A stretch of 64,000 nucleotides of DNA from Nostoc edaphicum CCNP1411 (GTDB lineage: Bacteria > Cyanobacteriota > Cyanobacteriia > Cyanobacteriales > Nostocaceae). A program made the translations under genes and the position numbers. This document shows, piece by piece, positions 54,301 to 60,528 of the stretch. The stretch spans positions 7,587,001 through 7,651,000 of the forward strand of contig NZ_CP054698.1 in NCBI RefSeq assembly GCF_014023275.1. Direction: 5' to 3'. Numbering within the stretch: position 1 is the first letter of the stretch; each line of letters begins with the position of its first letter. The notes beneath the pieces were generated by a model. It did no database searches, was not told the origin of the DNA, and saw nothing but the letters and a program-made list of their open reading frames with translations.

Positions 54301-56289
54301 CAACCAGTACCAATTGGTGTACCAGGAGAACTCCACATTGGTGGTGCAGGAGTGGCACGAGGTTATCTCAACCGAAACGAGTTAGCACAACAGAAATTCA
54401 TCCCCAATCCCTTTAACGATGAACCAGATTCCCGGCTTTACAAAACAGGAGACTTAGCACGTTATCTACCAGATGGCAACATCGAATACCTGGGACGCAT
54501 CGACAATCAACTAAAAATCCGAGGTTTCCGCATTGAGTTAGGGGAAATTGAGGCAATACTGAGTCAGCATCCAGGAGTTAGGGAAAATGTGGTAGTGGCG
54601 AGAGAAGATATTCCAGGAGAGAAACGCTTAGTAGCTTATTTTGTGCCGCAGTTGGAGCAAACACCAACTACTAATGAGTTACGCATTTTCTTGACAGAGA
54701 AATTACCACAGTACATGATGCCTTCTGCTTTTGTCAGGTTAGAGTTTTTACCGTTAACTCCCAATGGCAAAGTAGACCGCAAAGCCTTACCCGTTCCTGA
54801 TTTCCAGAATACCCAGTTGGCAGTCACTTTTGTGGCTCCACGTACCCCTGTAGAGAAAATATTGGCAGATATTTGGGCTGATGCACTGCATCTAGAGAAA
54901 GTGGGTGTTCTGGATAATTTCTTTGATTTAGGAGGCCATTCGCTGACAACGATTCGGGTGATGTCCCAGGTAAATGAGACTTTCCAGATGAAGTTACCGT
55001 TGCGCCACTTATTTACTGCGCCAACCATCGCTGAACTTGCTCAAACTATTGAATCTACCTCTGGGACAGATTCTACTGTCAGTGCCAATGAAATTACTCC
55101 CTTAAACTTACAGGCAGAAGTTGTCCTTGATGAGACAATTAAGCCTGGGAATTTGGTTTATCAACCTGTGAGTCAACCAAAGGCGATTCTGCTCACAGGA
55201 GCAACAGGCTTTGTCGGTGCTTTCTTGCTGGCGGAATTATTACAACAAACTCAAGCAGATATCTACTGTCTAGTGCGTAGTGCTAATTTGACAGTAGGGA
55301 AACAACGGCTCCAAGAAACCCTGAAAGCTTATTTACTTTGGGAGGAATCTTTCAACGAGCGGATTATTCCCGTATTAGGAGATTTATCTCAACCACTTCT
55401 CGGTGTCGGTGATGAGCAGTTTCACCTCATGGCGGGGCAAATTGACTCAATTTACCATAATGGGGCTTTGGTGAATAATATTTATCCATACGCTTTGTTC
55501 AAAGCCGCAAATGTGCTTGGCACTGAGGAAGTCTTGCGATTAGCTAGTCAAATCAAAATCAAGCCTGTACATTTCATTTCTACTCTTAGCGTTTTCGCCT
55601 CAGATGAGTATTTCAAATTAGATGTTGTTCTAGAAGATGATCCTCTAGAACACTATCAAGGACTTGTTGGAGGCTATCCCCAAAGTAAATGGGTGGCAGA
55701 AAAGATTGTCATGATGGCACGCGATCGCGGTTTGCCTTGCAGTATCTACAGGCTTGGTAGAATAACATGGCACAGTCAAACCGGCGTTTGGAATCCAAAT
55801 GACATGTTGTACAGATTCATCAAAAGCTGCATTCAATTAAAAAGTGTGCCAGAGATGAACAGCATGGAAAAAATTACACCTGTAGACTATCTCGTTAAAG
55901 CTTTAATCAACCTGTCGCAGCAGTCAAAATCTTTGGGCAAAGCTTTTCATCTAATTAGTTCTCATTCTGCTCCTTGGAGTCAATTTGTTAACTGCATCCG
56001 CTCTTTGGGCTACCCTCTGCAAGAGCTTTCTGATGAAGATTGGCAAGCTGAACTAGTTCGCAGTAACCAAATTTCTACTGATAACGCTTTGTATTCATTT
56101 GTATCGCTGGTTGGAGAAAATACATCTTCAGAGTCAACACCAGATGAAACACCTAGCTTAAAATTTGATTTCCAAAATACCCTCAATGGACTTGCAGATA
56201 CCACCATTCGCTGGCCAGAAGTAGACGATAAATTACTCCAAGCTTTCTTTACCAACTTTAGCAATTCGACTTTGGACAAAAAAAAGTAA
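42133..56289 (+). CDS. ncpB: Peptide synthetase, modules 4-7 (Ile, Ser, MePro, Phe/Leu) with terminal reductase; NcpB
   Basis: 4718 residues. Order: C (residues 15-450, HHHLLLDGW, of the type that accepts a D-residue donor), A (480-990), carrier (1033); C (1102), A (1570), carrier (2129); C (2200), A (2665), carrier (3205); C (3275), A (3735), carrier (4260); reductase (4345-4718). The reductase has LTGATGFVGAFLLAELL (NADPH binding) and GGYPQSKWVAEKIV with the YxxxK pair, preceded by FISTLSVFA supplying the Ser. There is no thioesterase; reductive release gives a peptide aldehyde, which in nostocyclopeptide condenses with the amine of Tyr1 to form a cyclic imine. Domain content and specificities match NcpB. 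Short repeat-derived insertions lie in modules 4, 5 and 6. Confidence 0.93.
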   Translation: MKLELSKTNRQNIEDIYPLSPMQEGMLFESLYAPDSGVYFEQISCILTGNLDVKTFEQAWQQVVARHPVFRTAFLWESLSQPVQVVYRQVNVTVETYDWRELSAQEQQQQLETFLDSERQQGFQVSQAPLMRLHLIQLDGDTYQFVWCHHHLLLDGWSSPLVFQDLLEFYQAISQGKSLSNIGTVSYRNYIAWLQQQNRDLAKEFWRQKLQGFTTPTPLTVDKPLSMREQHSGYGEQQIDLTVSATAAVVSFVRQHQLTMSNLVQATWGLLLSRYSQETDVVFGATVSGRPPELVGVESIVGLFINTLPVRVQISEQTELLGLLKDLQAQQIESEQFSYSSLVEIQGLSDVPRGTSLFESIVVFENYPVDTAVLQGNSDFSLSNFRWIEQTNYPLAVSVSPGEQLSLRVMYDTSRFEDGTISRMLGHFRTMLEAMSDDKPLCVYATNPQQRISQLPILTKSEQQQLLVEWNDTQSNYPQDKSIHQLFEEQVELTPDAVAVVYENQYLTYRELNNRANQLAHYLKSLGVKADALVGICVERSLEMIVGLLGILKAGGAYVPLNPEYPQERLTFMLEDTQLSVILTQEKLVNKLGNGKASVICLDSNWDIINQHTQQNPTTSVTPDNLAYVMYTSGSTGQPKGVSIVHRSVVRLVKETNYISISAGDVIAQASNHAFDAATFEIWGALLNGARLVGVRKDLALSPRDFADFMRSQSISVLFLTTALFNQIAQEVPSAFNSLRHLLFGGEAVDPKWVKEVLNNGAPQRLLHVYGPTENTTFSSWYLVQDVPECATTIPIGQPISNTQIYLLDSQLQPVGIGVPGELYIGGDGLAREYLNRTDLTQEKFIPNPFEDSAALASPRASAGGRRQKAGGSRLYKTGDLVRYLSDGNIEYLGRIDDQVKIRGLRIELGEIEAVLSQHSDVQISCVIVREDTPGDKRLVAYIVTHQDRQPTMGEIRQFLKAKLPDYMIPSAIVILESFPLTPNGKVDRRALPKPELDTALLEKYVAPRTPVEEMLALLWAQVLKVEQVGISDNFFELGGHSLLATQLVSRIRTSFKVELPLRELFAASTITELTPLIQQLQKQDLELAAPPILRRAENANLPLSYAQQRLWFLDQFEPNSASYNIPFGLRLIGTLNVAALQQSLIEIIYRHEALRTNFVTVDGQAAQIIHNWREQGTGNREQENIPWTLSVVELKHLPVTEQKTAAQQLVQQQALLPFDLESEALIRATLLVLSSTEQWLVLCMHHVVSDGWSIGVFVEELQALYNAYSQGQLSPLLPLPIQYADFALWQRQWLVGEVLNSQLSYWKQQLANAPTFLPLPTDRPRPAVQTFNGAYIEFNLSGELTQRLVQLSQKQGVTLFMTLLAAYNTLLYRYTGQTDILVGSPIANRDRTEIEGLIGFFVNTLVMRTEISGDRSFNELLPRIREMALSAYAHQDLPFEMLVEALQPERDLSHTPLFQVMFVLNNAPTSEVELTGLSVSELPIESAIAKFDLTLGMQNTNNGLVGWWEYNTDLFDSSTIERMTGHFVTLLESIVANPKERISQLPMLTAFEQQQLLVEWNDTSVDYPQDKCIHQLLEEQVERTPDAVAVVFENEQLTYHELNCRANQLAHYLQSLGVSADVLVGICVERSLEMVVGLLGILKAGGAYVPLDPEYPQDRLSFMLEDAQVSVLLSQQQLVEKLPEHQARVVCLDTDWQIIPQSNQQNPITGVQASNLAYVIYTSGSTGKPKGAINTHLGICNRLLWMQQAYQLTEIDCVLQKTPFSFDVSVWEFFWPLLTGARLVVAKPGGHKDSGYLVNLILEQQVTTLHFVPSMLQIFLEEQGLKDCSSLKQVICSGEALPLELQERFFACLGCQLHNLYGPTEAAIDVTFWECQPESNLKTVPIGRPISNTQIYILDQNLQPVPVGVPGELHIGGAGLARGYLNAKELTEQKFIPNPFSGSRRAGEQRSRGAGERRRKIVQSPVASPRLYKTGDLARYLPDGNIEYLGRIDNQVKIRGFRIELGEIEAALSQHKDVQTSVVIVREDIPGDKRLVAYIVPQPQITPTVSVLRSFLKEKLPEYMIPSAIAILESLPLTSNGKINRRALPAPEPSGTLSDKYVAPRTPLEEILALIWQEVLKIELVGRHDNFFTLGGHSLLATQLVSRVRTSLKVELPLRSLFAAPTIAELAQLIQQLQQQDLELAAPPILRRTNNAELPLSYAQQRLWFLDQFEPDSPFYNIPIGLRFVGSVNIAALEQSFREIIHRHEALRTNFVSVDGKPTQIIQIKPNWSLTVVELQHLPLLVLSEAEVTEQETAAHKLVQQQAIQPFNLAHDALIRATLVMLSPTEQWLSVSIHHVVSDGWSIGVFIEELQALYNAYSQGELSPLLPLPIQYADFALWQRQWLVGEVLNSQLSYWKQQLANAPTFLPLPTDRPRPAVQTFNGAYLEFALSVELTQQLTKLSQQQGVTLFMTLLAAYNTLLYRYTGQEDILVGSPIANRDRSEIEGLIGFFVNTLVMRTEISGDRSFSELLTRVRDMAMEAYAHQNLPFEMLVEALQAERNLSHTPLFQVMFVLQNAPTASGLDLTGLNVSPLPVKLTTSRFDLTLIMQNSPTGLIGLWEYSTDLFDASTIDRMTSHFVTLLEGIVANPQQQISQLPLLSEVEQQKLLFEWNDTQVDYPLDKCIHQLFEEQVELTPDEVAVEFEEQQLTYNQLNCRANQLAHHLRSLGVGADILVGLCVERSLEMVIGLLGILKAGGAYVPLDPEYPTERLSFILEDTQAKVLLTQRSLLDRLPPNQTQLVCLDTDAELISQCSQDNLITGVQANNLGYIIYTSGSTGQPKGIAMNQLALCNMILWHPDNLKIARGAKTLQFASINFDVSFQEIFTTWCSGGTLFLITEELRHDTSNLLRVIQEKAIQRMFLPVVGLQQLAEFAVGSELVNTHLREIITAGEQLQITPAISKWLSQLSNCTLHNHYGPSESHVATSFTLPNLVDTWPLLPPIGRPISNTQIYILDKYLQPVPIGVQGELYIAGVLLARGYLNRPELTQEKFIPNPFSPDPDSRFYKTGDLARYLANGNIEYLGRIDNQVKIRGFRIELGEIEAVLSQHSNVQASCAVVREDTPGDKRLVAYIVPQPEQRVSVSVVRSFLKEKLPEYMLPSAIVILEALPITSNGKLDRRALRAPDLHSQLSDQYVAPRNPVEEILSLIWAQVLKVELVGIHDNFFELGGHSLLATQLVSRVRTNLKVELPLRTLFAAPTIAQLSQNIQQLQQQDLEIVAPPILKRAENGEIPLSYAQQRLWFLDKLNPNSASYNIPVGLRLVGTLNVVALEQSFREIIHRHEALRTNFVVVDGKPLQIIQTQTNWTVAVVDLQHLPVTEQKTAAQKLLQQQVIEPFDLESEALIRATLLMLSSTEQWLVVCMHHVVSDGWSIGVFIKELQALYNAYSQGQPSPLLPLPIQYADFALWQRQWLQGEVLNSQLSYWKQQLANAPTFLPLPTDRPRGSVQTFNGAHLEFTLSAELTQKLEKLSQQQGCTLFMTLLAAYNTLLYRYTGQSDILVGTPIANRDRAETEGLIGFFVNTLVMRTNLAENPSFSELLPRLREMALSAYAHQDLPFEMLVEALQPERDMSHTPLFQVMFVLQNTPVSQLELTGLSVSELPIETSTVKFDLTLVMENTGTGLVGWWQYNTGLFDSSTIERMMGHFVTLLEGIVDNPQERISQLPMLTASEQQQLLVKWNDTQVDYPQNKCIHQLFEEQSLSTPDAVAVVFDNQQLMYHELNCRANQLAHYLQSLGVKPDVLVGIFVERSLEMVVGILGILKAGGAYVPLDPEYPQERLSFMLEDTQVGVLLTQKRLLDTLPATPAKVVFLDDICSYISQDNQDNPVSEVTASHLANVIYTSGSTGKPKGVMVEHRGLVNLAQAQIQTFSLDSDSRILQFASLNFDASIWEIIMAWKSGAILYLGTKDSIMPGMPLMERLRDYGITHVTLPPSALAVLATEELPKLQTIIVGGEACPAELIKLWSADRNFFNAYGPTEASVCATVAKCTPEDDKITIGRPIANAQIYILDSQLQPVPIGVPGELHIGGAGVARGYLNRNELAQQKFIPNPFNDEPDSRLYKTGDLARYLPDGNIEYLGRIDNQLKIRGFRIELGEIEAILSQHPGVRENVVVAREDIPGEKRLVAYFVPQLEQTPTTNELRIFLTEKLPQYMMPSAFVRLEFLPLTPNGKVDRKALPVPDFQNTQLAVTFVAPRTPVEKILADIWADALHLEKVGVLDNFFDLGGHSLTTIRVMSQVNETFQMKLPLRHLFTAPTIAELAQTIESTSGTDSTVSANEITPLNLQAEVVLDETIKPGNLVYQPVSQPKAILLTGATGFVGAFLLAELLQQTQADIYCLVRSANLTVGKQRLQETLKAYLLWEESFNERIIPVLGDLSQPLLGVGDEQFHLMAGQIDSIYHNGALVNNIYPYALFKAANVLGTEEVLRLASQIKIKPVHFISTLSVFASDEYFKLDVVLEDDPLEHYQGLVGGYPQSKWVAEKIVMMARDRGLPCSIYRLGRITWHSQTGVWNPNDMLYRFIKSCIQLKSVPEMNSMEKITPVDYLVKALINLSQQSKSLGKAFHLISSHSAPWSQFVNCIRSLGYPLQELSDEDWQAELVRSNQISTDNALYSFVSLVGENTSSESTPDETPSLKFDFQNTLNGLADTTIRWPEVDDKLLQAFFTNFSNSTLDKKK
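44684..44753 (+). repeat. In-frame repeat insertion, A domain of module 4
   Basis: Same element as in modules 1 and 2, at the same loop. Confidence 0.85.
45420..48640 (+). other. NcpB module 5: C-A(Ser)-carrier
   Basis: Residues from FDVSVWE, LHFVPS, VICSGEA and NLYGPTEAAID give DVWHISLIDK, a serine code. Insertions at 45651-45687 (C domain) and 47957-48035 (A domain). The carrier motif is DNFFTLGGHS. Confidence 0.86.
47957..48035 (+). repeat. In-frame repeat insertion, A domain of module 5
   Basis: AGCAGGGG/AGCAGAGG-type repeat encoding an Arg/Gly/Glu-rich stretch (GSRRAGEQRSRGAGERRRK) at the same loop. Confidence 0.8.
48715..51860 (+). other. NcpB module 6: C-A(4-methylproline/proline)-carrier
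   Basis: Residues from FDVSFQE, MFLPVV, IITAGEQ and NHYGPSESHVA give DVQFIAHVAK, a proline-type code as in the methylproline modules of Nostoc synthetases. The A7-A8 loop keeps the native SPDPDSRFYKTGD form without insertion. The three methylproline genes at 22.9-25.8 kb supply the substrate. Confidence 0.86.
51945..56289 (+). other. NcpB module 7: C-A(Phe/Leu)-carrier-reductase
   Basis: Residues from FDASIWE, HVTLPP, IIVGGEA and NAYGPTEASVC give DAWTIGAVCK, close to phenylalanine codes but with Gly for Ala at position 301, consistent with the Leu/Phe variation at residue 7 of nostocyclopeptides. The A domain is closely similar to the Tyr domain of module 1. The reductase occupies about 55165-56289. 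Confidence 0.82.
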
Positions 56290-56306
56290 ATAATAAATTT
56301 GCCTTT

Positions 56307-56416
56307 ATATCAAGTCCGGTTAATTAGTTAGATTACCGAATCTATGCAGAAACCCAAAAACCCTTCCCCTCTGCCCCCTGCTGGCTTAATGATAAGTCTT
56401 TAACCGGACATGATAT
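56307..56416. mobile_element. MITE-like element, 110 bp
   Basis: Ends are 17-bp inverted repeats with one mismatch: ATATCAAGTCCGGTTAA (56307-56323) and the complement at 56400-56416. There is no reading frame inside. It begins 18 bp after ncpB and may place a hairpin at the end of the transcript. The rest of the 330-bp gap before chlM (56417-56619) has no gene. Confidence 0.7.
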
Positions 56417-56619
56417 TAGGTGTTGAGGCTCACATTAAGGATTTTGTCCACTTTTGATGATCCTGTTAGGGAATGCTGTCAGTTGAGCGAGATTAAGACC
56501 GAACTAAAAATCAGTATTTCAAAATCAAAACTCGCCACAAAATGCGACATCTCCCAGTGTTAACCCTTGAGATGCTTAAATCGCAGCTAAAGATATAGTA
56601 TTTTGCTGCGATTTTCACA

Positions 56620-57306
56620 TCAGTTACGTGTAGCTTCTAGTAGGCGGGAAAAATAGAAGCGAGTCTTTGTCATCGCCTGTCGTTGCAAAGAAAAGCCATT
56701 ACTTTCCAAAATTCTCACCACATCAGCCTCACGATGCAAATATGCACGAGTGGCTTTACTTGGCCCAGGAAAGAAACTGCCAATTTTCTTGAGTATAGTC
56801 AGAGCGCAGGTCTTCGGTGCAAAACTGAGAATTATCCGCGACTGTGCTAAAGAACAGAGGTGAGATATCATCTCATCCGCTTTTTCTTGGGGATAGTGGA
56901 TGAGAACATCCAAGCAAATAACGGTATGGTAACTACCACTCAACGATTCCAAATCCTGCACAGCAAAAGTGGGATTTTCACCATTTCCCAAAGTTTCCTT
57001 TGCTCTGTCCTTACCTTCTTCCACCATTTTTTCCGAAATATCGGTGGCATAGACTTTGGCACCATCTACCGCCAGAGGAATGCTGAGACTACCAACACCA
57101 CATCCAGCATCACAGATTGATAGCTCTGGTAAATTGTTATCAGCCTTCAGCCAGCCGAGAACTGTATCCACGGTTTGCTGGTGTCCATTGCGGATGTCTA
57201 ATTGGACTTTATTGACTTCGCCATCGCCGTAAATTCGCTTCCAACGGTCAAACCCTGTGGAATTGAAATACTCGCGAACAATCGTTTTGTCGTCGGCTGC
57301 GTTCAT
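56620..57306 (-). CDS. chlM: Magnesium-protoporphyrin IX methyltransferase
   Basis: 228 residues, the usual size for ChlM/BchM. It methylates the C13 propionate of Mg-protoporphyrin with S-adenosylmethionine in chlorophyll synthesis. Support: the family-specific start VREYFNSTGFDRWKRIYGDGEVNKVQLDIRNGH, the SAM motif SICDAGCGVGSLSIPLA, YATDISEKMVEEG, and the C-terminal FPGPSKATRAYLHREADV. It is convergent with ncpB and single, as is usual for chlM in cyanobacteria, and marks the return to core genome to the right of the cluster. Confidence 0.95.
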   Translation of the reverse strand: MNAADDKTIVREYFNSTGFDRWKRIYGDGEVNKVQLDIRNGHQQTVDTVLGWLKADNNLPELSICDAGCGVGSLSIPLAVDGAKVYATDISEKMVEEGKDRAKETLGNGENPTFAVQDLESLSGSYHTVICLDVLIHYPQEKADEMISHLCSLAQSRIILSFAPKTCALTILKKIGSFFPGPSKATRAYLHREADVVRILESNGFSLQRQAMTKTRFYFSRLLEATRN

Positions 57307-58179
57307 AAACTTTGATTTTTAGGGGTTCCCAATGCTTAAAATTATCATTGATAGGAACCCATAAGAGCGCTCTTCCAGATTTTTCCAGATGATAGTTCGC
57401 CCATAGGCAAAGATACTTACGTACACAGAGGAGTTAGAATGCCGAATTCCAGCCAGACGAGCAAAAATCAAGCTGTATAATCAACGGGTTTGAATTTCGA
57501 CACAAAACAATAAAATTTAGTGTTCTACAACTAGTACAGCACGGCGGAAATAAACCACTCATTCCCAATCAACAAAACCCTTACGCTGTCTTCATTTTTA
57601 ATTTTTAATTTTTAATTCCGCCTTGCGGTACTAGTGGCGGGTCTGTAGTTTGTTTCCCGTAGTATATCCCCAACTATATTGATTCTGAATTCTGTATTCT
57701 TCTTCAACTTGGGTTTCATCGATTTTAGCTATACCCTTTCATATAACAGCAAATTACTTCCAAATAAATGAGTAGATGGCGAGACTTATTCGATTGCTCT
57801 CTGTCACTCTAGATTACCAAATTTTATGTTTTAATTTCACTAGCTATTAGCATTATTTTTCCGTTTTAATCCTTGTTAAGCTAATATTCTATTTATTTAA
57901 ACCAAAACTTCTATTTTTCTATGGTTTTACGATTGATGAGTGCTAAATACTATCTATATTCATTTAAATATCCCTAAATTTTGTAAGTTAAAATTCCATC
58001 GATATTTATATCTATGGATGTAAAAAATCCCTCCTTAAGATAGAATTGACATTGCGATCGCAACATTTATCCTGTTAAAGATTTAATTATCTGTTACTAA
58101 TGAAACCGAGTATACAAAAATTTTAAGTAAGATTTCGTATGCTTATTGTACATCTACCATTTAGGCTGATTGATTACAT
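57307..58179. other. Gene-free stretch between chlM and the antiporter gene
   Basis: 873 bp. It contains a MITE-like element at 57530-57635 and AT-rich sequence that holds the divergent promoters. A HIP1-related GCGATCGCAA lies near 58053. No gene or RNA is recognised. Confidence 0.55.
57530..57635. mobile_element. MITE-like element, 106 bp
   Basis: Inverted ends of about 21 bp with two to three mismatches: left ACTAGTACAGCACGGCGGAA (57530-57549) and the matching right end at 57615-57635. A TTTTTAA repeat (three copies) lies next to the right end. No coding capacity. Confidence 0.65.
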
Positions 58180-60261
58180 ATGACACTGAACTCGCTCACA
58201 GACAGTCCTATCGTTGCATTTACAATTCTCCTAACAGTAATCTTTACTGTACCTCCTATATTTGAGCGACTGCGACTACCTGGATTAGTGGGTTTATTAG
58301 TAGCAGGCGTAGTACTAGGACAGAATGGATTAAAGCTGTTAAATTCTGAGTCTGAAACTATCAATTTGCTCTCGGATATCGGCAAGATTTATTTGATGTT
58401 TGTGGCGGGTTTAGAAATTGACTTAGAGCAGTTCCGTAAAACTAGAAATCGCTCAATTGGCTTTGGTATACTGACATTCTTAGTGCCACTAATTGCTGGC
58501 ATTGCTGTTGGACGTTTATTCAATTTTAGCTGGAATACTGCCGTCCTCATTGGTTCTTTACTAGCCTCTCATACTCTTTTGGCATATCCAATTGTGAGTC
58601 GTTTGGGAGTGGTCACAAATGAAGCTGTAACCGTCACAATTGGTGCAACCATTTTTACTGACACAGGTGCTTTGCTAGTGTTAGCAATTTGTGTTGGAAT
58701 TCATGGGGGGCAATTCTCGGCTTTAAGTTTAGCTACTTTGTTAGGTGGATTAGCAATTTATTCTGCTGTTGTTCTGTTTGGCTTTGACTGGGCAGGAAAA
58801 GAGTTTTTTCGCCGCTCTGGGGATGAACAAAGTAACCAGTTTTTGTTTATATTACTAGCATTGTTTTTGGCATCTGTCGGAGCACAGGTAATTGGAATTG
58901 AGAAAATTGTTGGTGCATTTTTAGCAGGTTTAGCAGTTAATGATGTTCTAGGACGTAGCCCTGTTAAAGAAAAAATTGAGTTTATTGGCAGTGTTTTATT
59001 TATTCCATGTTTCTTTGTGGACATGGGATTATTGATTGATATTCCTGCATTTATAAGAACTCTCAGTTCAGTTTGGCTGACTGTGGTAATTGTAGTAGCT
59101 TTGATTGGCAGCAAGTTTATTGCAGCATTCTTAGCCAAACTGTTATACCGCTACAATACGGCAGAATTGCTAACGATGTGGTCATTGTCACTTCCACAGG
59201 TAGCAGCCACACTAGCAGCAGCCTTAGTTGCATATCAAACGGTAAATCCTGCTGGTGAGCGCTTAATTAATGAAGGTGTTTTAAACAGTGTGATTGTCCT
59301 CATGCTGGTGACAGCAATTTTGGGGCCCATAATAACAGCACGATCTGCTTCTGCGTTACAGCTTTCTCAGACAGATTTTGAAACAGATAGTTTGACAACT
59401 TGGTGGGAAAGTAGTGAAACTCAACTAGTAGAACAGAAGCCATATCCATTTACTGTAGTAGTGCCAATTTACAACCCCCAAACCCAGCGCTATCTAATAG
59501 AAATGGCAGCACTGCTGGCTAGTCATGAATCTGGAAGAATTGTGCCATTAGCTATTACCAGAGCACATATTCAGATGGACAATCCCCAATTAGTAACAGC
59601 ACTTGATCACAGTCAGCAAAGATTAAGTTCAGCTAGAGAAATCAGTCAAGAATTTGATGTAGAAGTTTCACCTGCAAATCGGATTGATGATGATATAGCT
59701 TTGGCAATTAGCCGCACCAGTCGAGAACAAAATGCTAGTTTAATAGTGATGGGTTGGTCGCGGACAACAGGTTTACGTGCCCGCTTATTTGGTAATGTCA
59801 TTGATAGCGTGTTTTGGTCTTCTCACTGTCCGGTAGCAGTCACCCGCCTATTGAGCAGTCCCAAGACTATCAAAAGAATTCTTGTACCAGTTGGAGATTT
59901 AACGCGCCAAACCATCGGTGCTTTAAGGTTTGCTCAAATTTTAGCTGATGTTAATCAGGCGGAAGTTGTGCTGTTACACGTATGCGATCGCAAATCACCC
60001 CCGATTCGGGTTGAAAAATTTGTGTCTCAATTGTCTGAAATCGCTTCTAAAAGCCAGTTACAGGTGAATACCAATATCCAAACAATCAAGGGTGATGATG
60101 TTGCGAGAGTAGTAATTCGGGAAGCTGAGGCGTTTGATTTAGCAGTATTACGTTCCGTCCGTTATCGCACAGCCGGGGGATTAGCCGTTAGCGAAGTGAC
60201 AACACAGATGATTCAAGAATTGAAGTGCTCAATTGTGGTGTTGGGAGAGCCTCATTCGTAA
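58180..60261 (+). CDS. CPA2-type cation/proton antiporter with tandem universal-stress domains
   Basis: 693 residues. Residues about 8-395 form a Na+/H+ exchanger domain of 12-13 helices (IFERLRLPGLVGLLVAGVVLGQNGL, FVAGLEIDLEQFRKTRNRS, GATIFTDTGALLVLAIC, IVGAFLAGLAVNDVLGRSPVKEKIEFIGS). Two universal-stress-protein-like domains follow: about 425-565 (FTVVVPIYNPQTQRYLIEMAALLA, then SLIVMGWSRTTGLRARLFGNVIDSVFWSSHCPVAV) and about 565-693 (KRILVPVGDLTRQTIGALRFAQILADVNQAEVVLLHVC, then SIVVLGEP). The GNVIDSV motif in the first domain resembles an ATP-binding G-2x-G-9x-G loop. The cytoplasmic domains probably sense nucleotides or stress. It stands alone, with no clear ribosome site. Confidence 0.92.
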   Translation: MTLNSLTDSPIVAFTILLTVIFTVPPIFERLRLPGLVGLLVAGVVLGQNGLKLLNSESETINLLSDIGKIYLMFVAGLEIDLEQFRKTRNRSIGFGILTFLVPLIAGIAVGRLFNFSWNTAVLIGSLLASHTLLAYPIVSRLGVVTNEAVTVTIGATIFTDTGALLVLAICVGIHGGQFSALSLATLLGGLAIYSAVVLFGFDWAGKEFFRRSGDEQSNQFLFILLALFLASVGAQVIGIEKIVGAFLAGLAVNDVLGRSPVKEKIEFIGSVLFIPCFFVDMGLLIDIPAFIRTLSSVWLTVVIVVALIGSKFIAAFLAKLLYRYNTAELLTMWSLSLPQVAATLAAALVAYQTVNPAGERLINEGVLNSVIVLMLVTAILGPIITARSASALQLSQTDFETDSLTTWWESSETQLVEQKPYPFTVVVPIYNPQTQRYLIEMAALLASHESGRIVPLAITRAHIQMDNPQLVTALDHSQQRLSSAREISQEFDVEVSPANRIDDDIALAISRTSREQNASLIVMGWSRTTGLRARLFGNVIDSVFWSSHCPVAVTRLLSSPKTIKRILVPVGDLTRQTIGALRFAQILADVNQAEVVLLHVCDRKSPPIRVEKFVSQLSEIASKSQLQVNTNIQTIKGDDVARVVIREAEAFDLAVLRSVRYRTAGGLAVSEVTTQMIQELKCSIVVLGEPHS

Positions 60262-60528
60262 TATTGGAGTCAACCTAAGTAAAAACAGTTGCGATCGCTT
60301 TTGGCTCAGTGATGGGAATCGACAAGAGCGATCGGATCGCATCCAGCCTTCATAAAGATGGCTTTCATTGTTATACCAAATTATGTATGAAGAGACACAT
60401 AATAATACCCCCCTGTAGTCCAATACAGTTCAGATAAGACCAAAACACTTGTAGAGAGGGCGATTTATCGCGTCTCGAAAACCCACAATTTTGTACAATT
60501 AGCCCTTAACCCAAGCGTATTGGGCTTT

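Noticed and set aside
30803..56289. Many antisense open frames of 60-150 codons within the synthetase genes
   Set aside because: They recur at equivalent places in each module, as expected from codon structure of duplicated domains, and have no family match.
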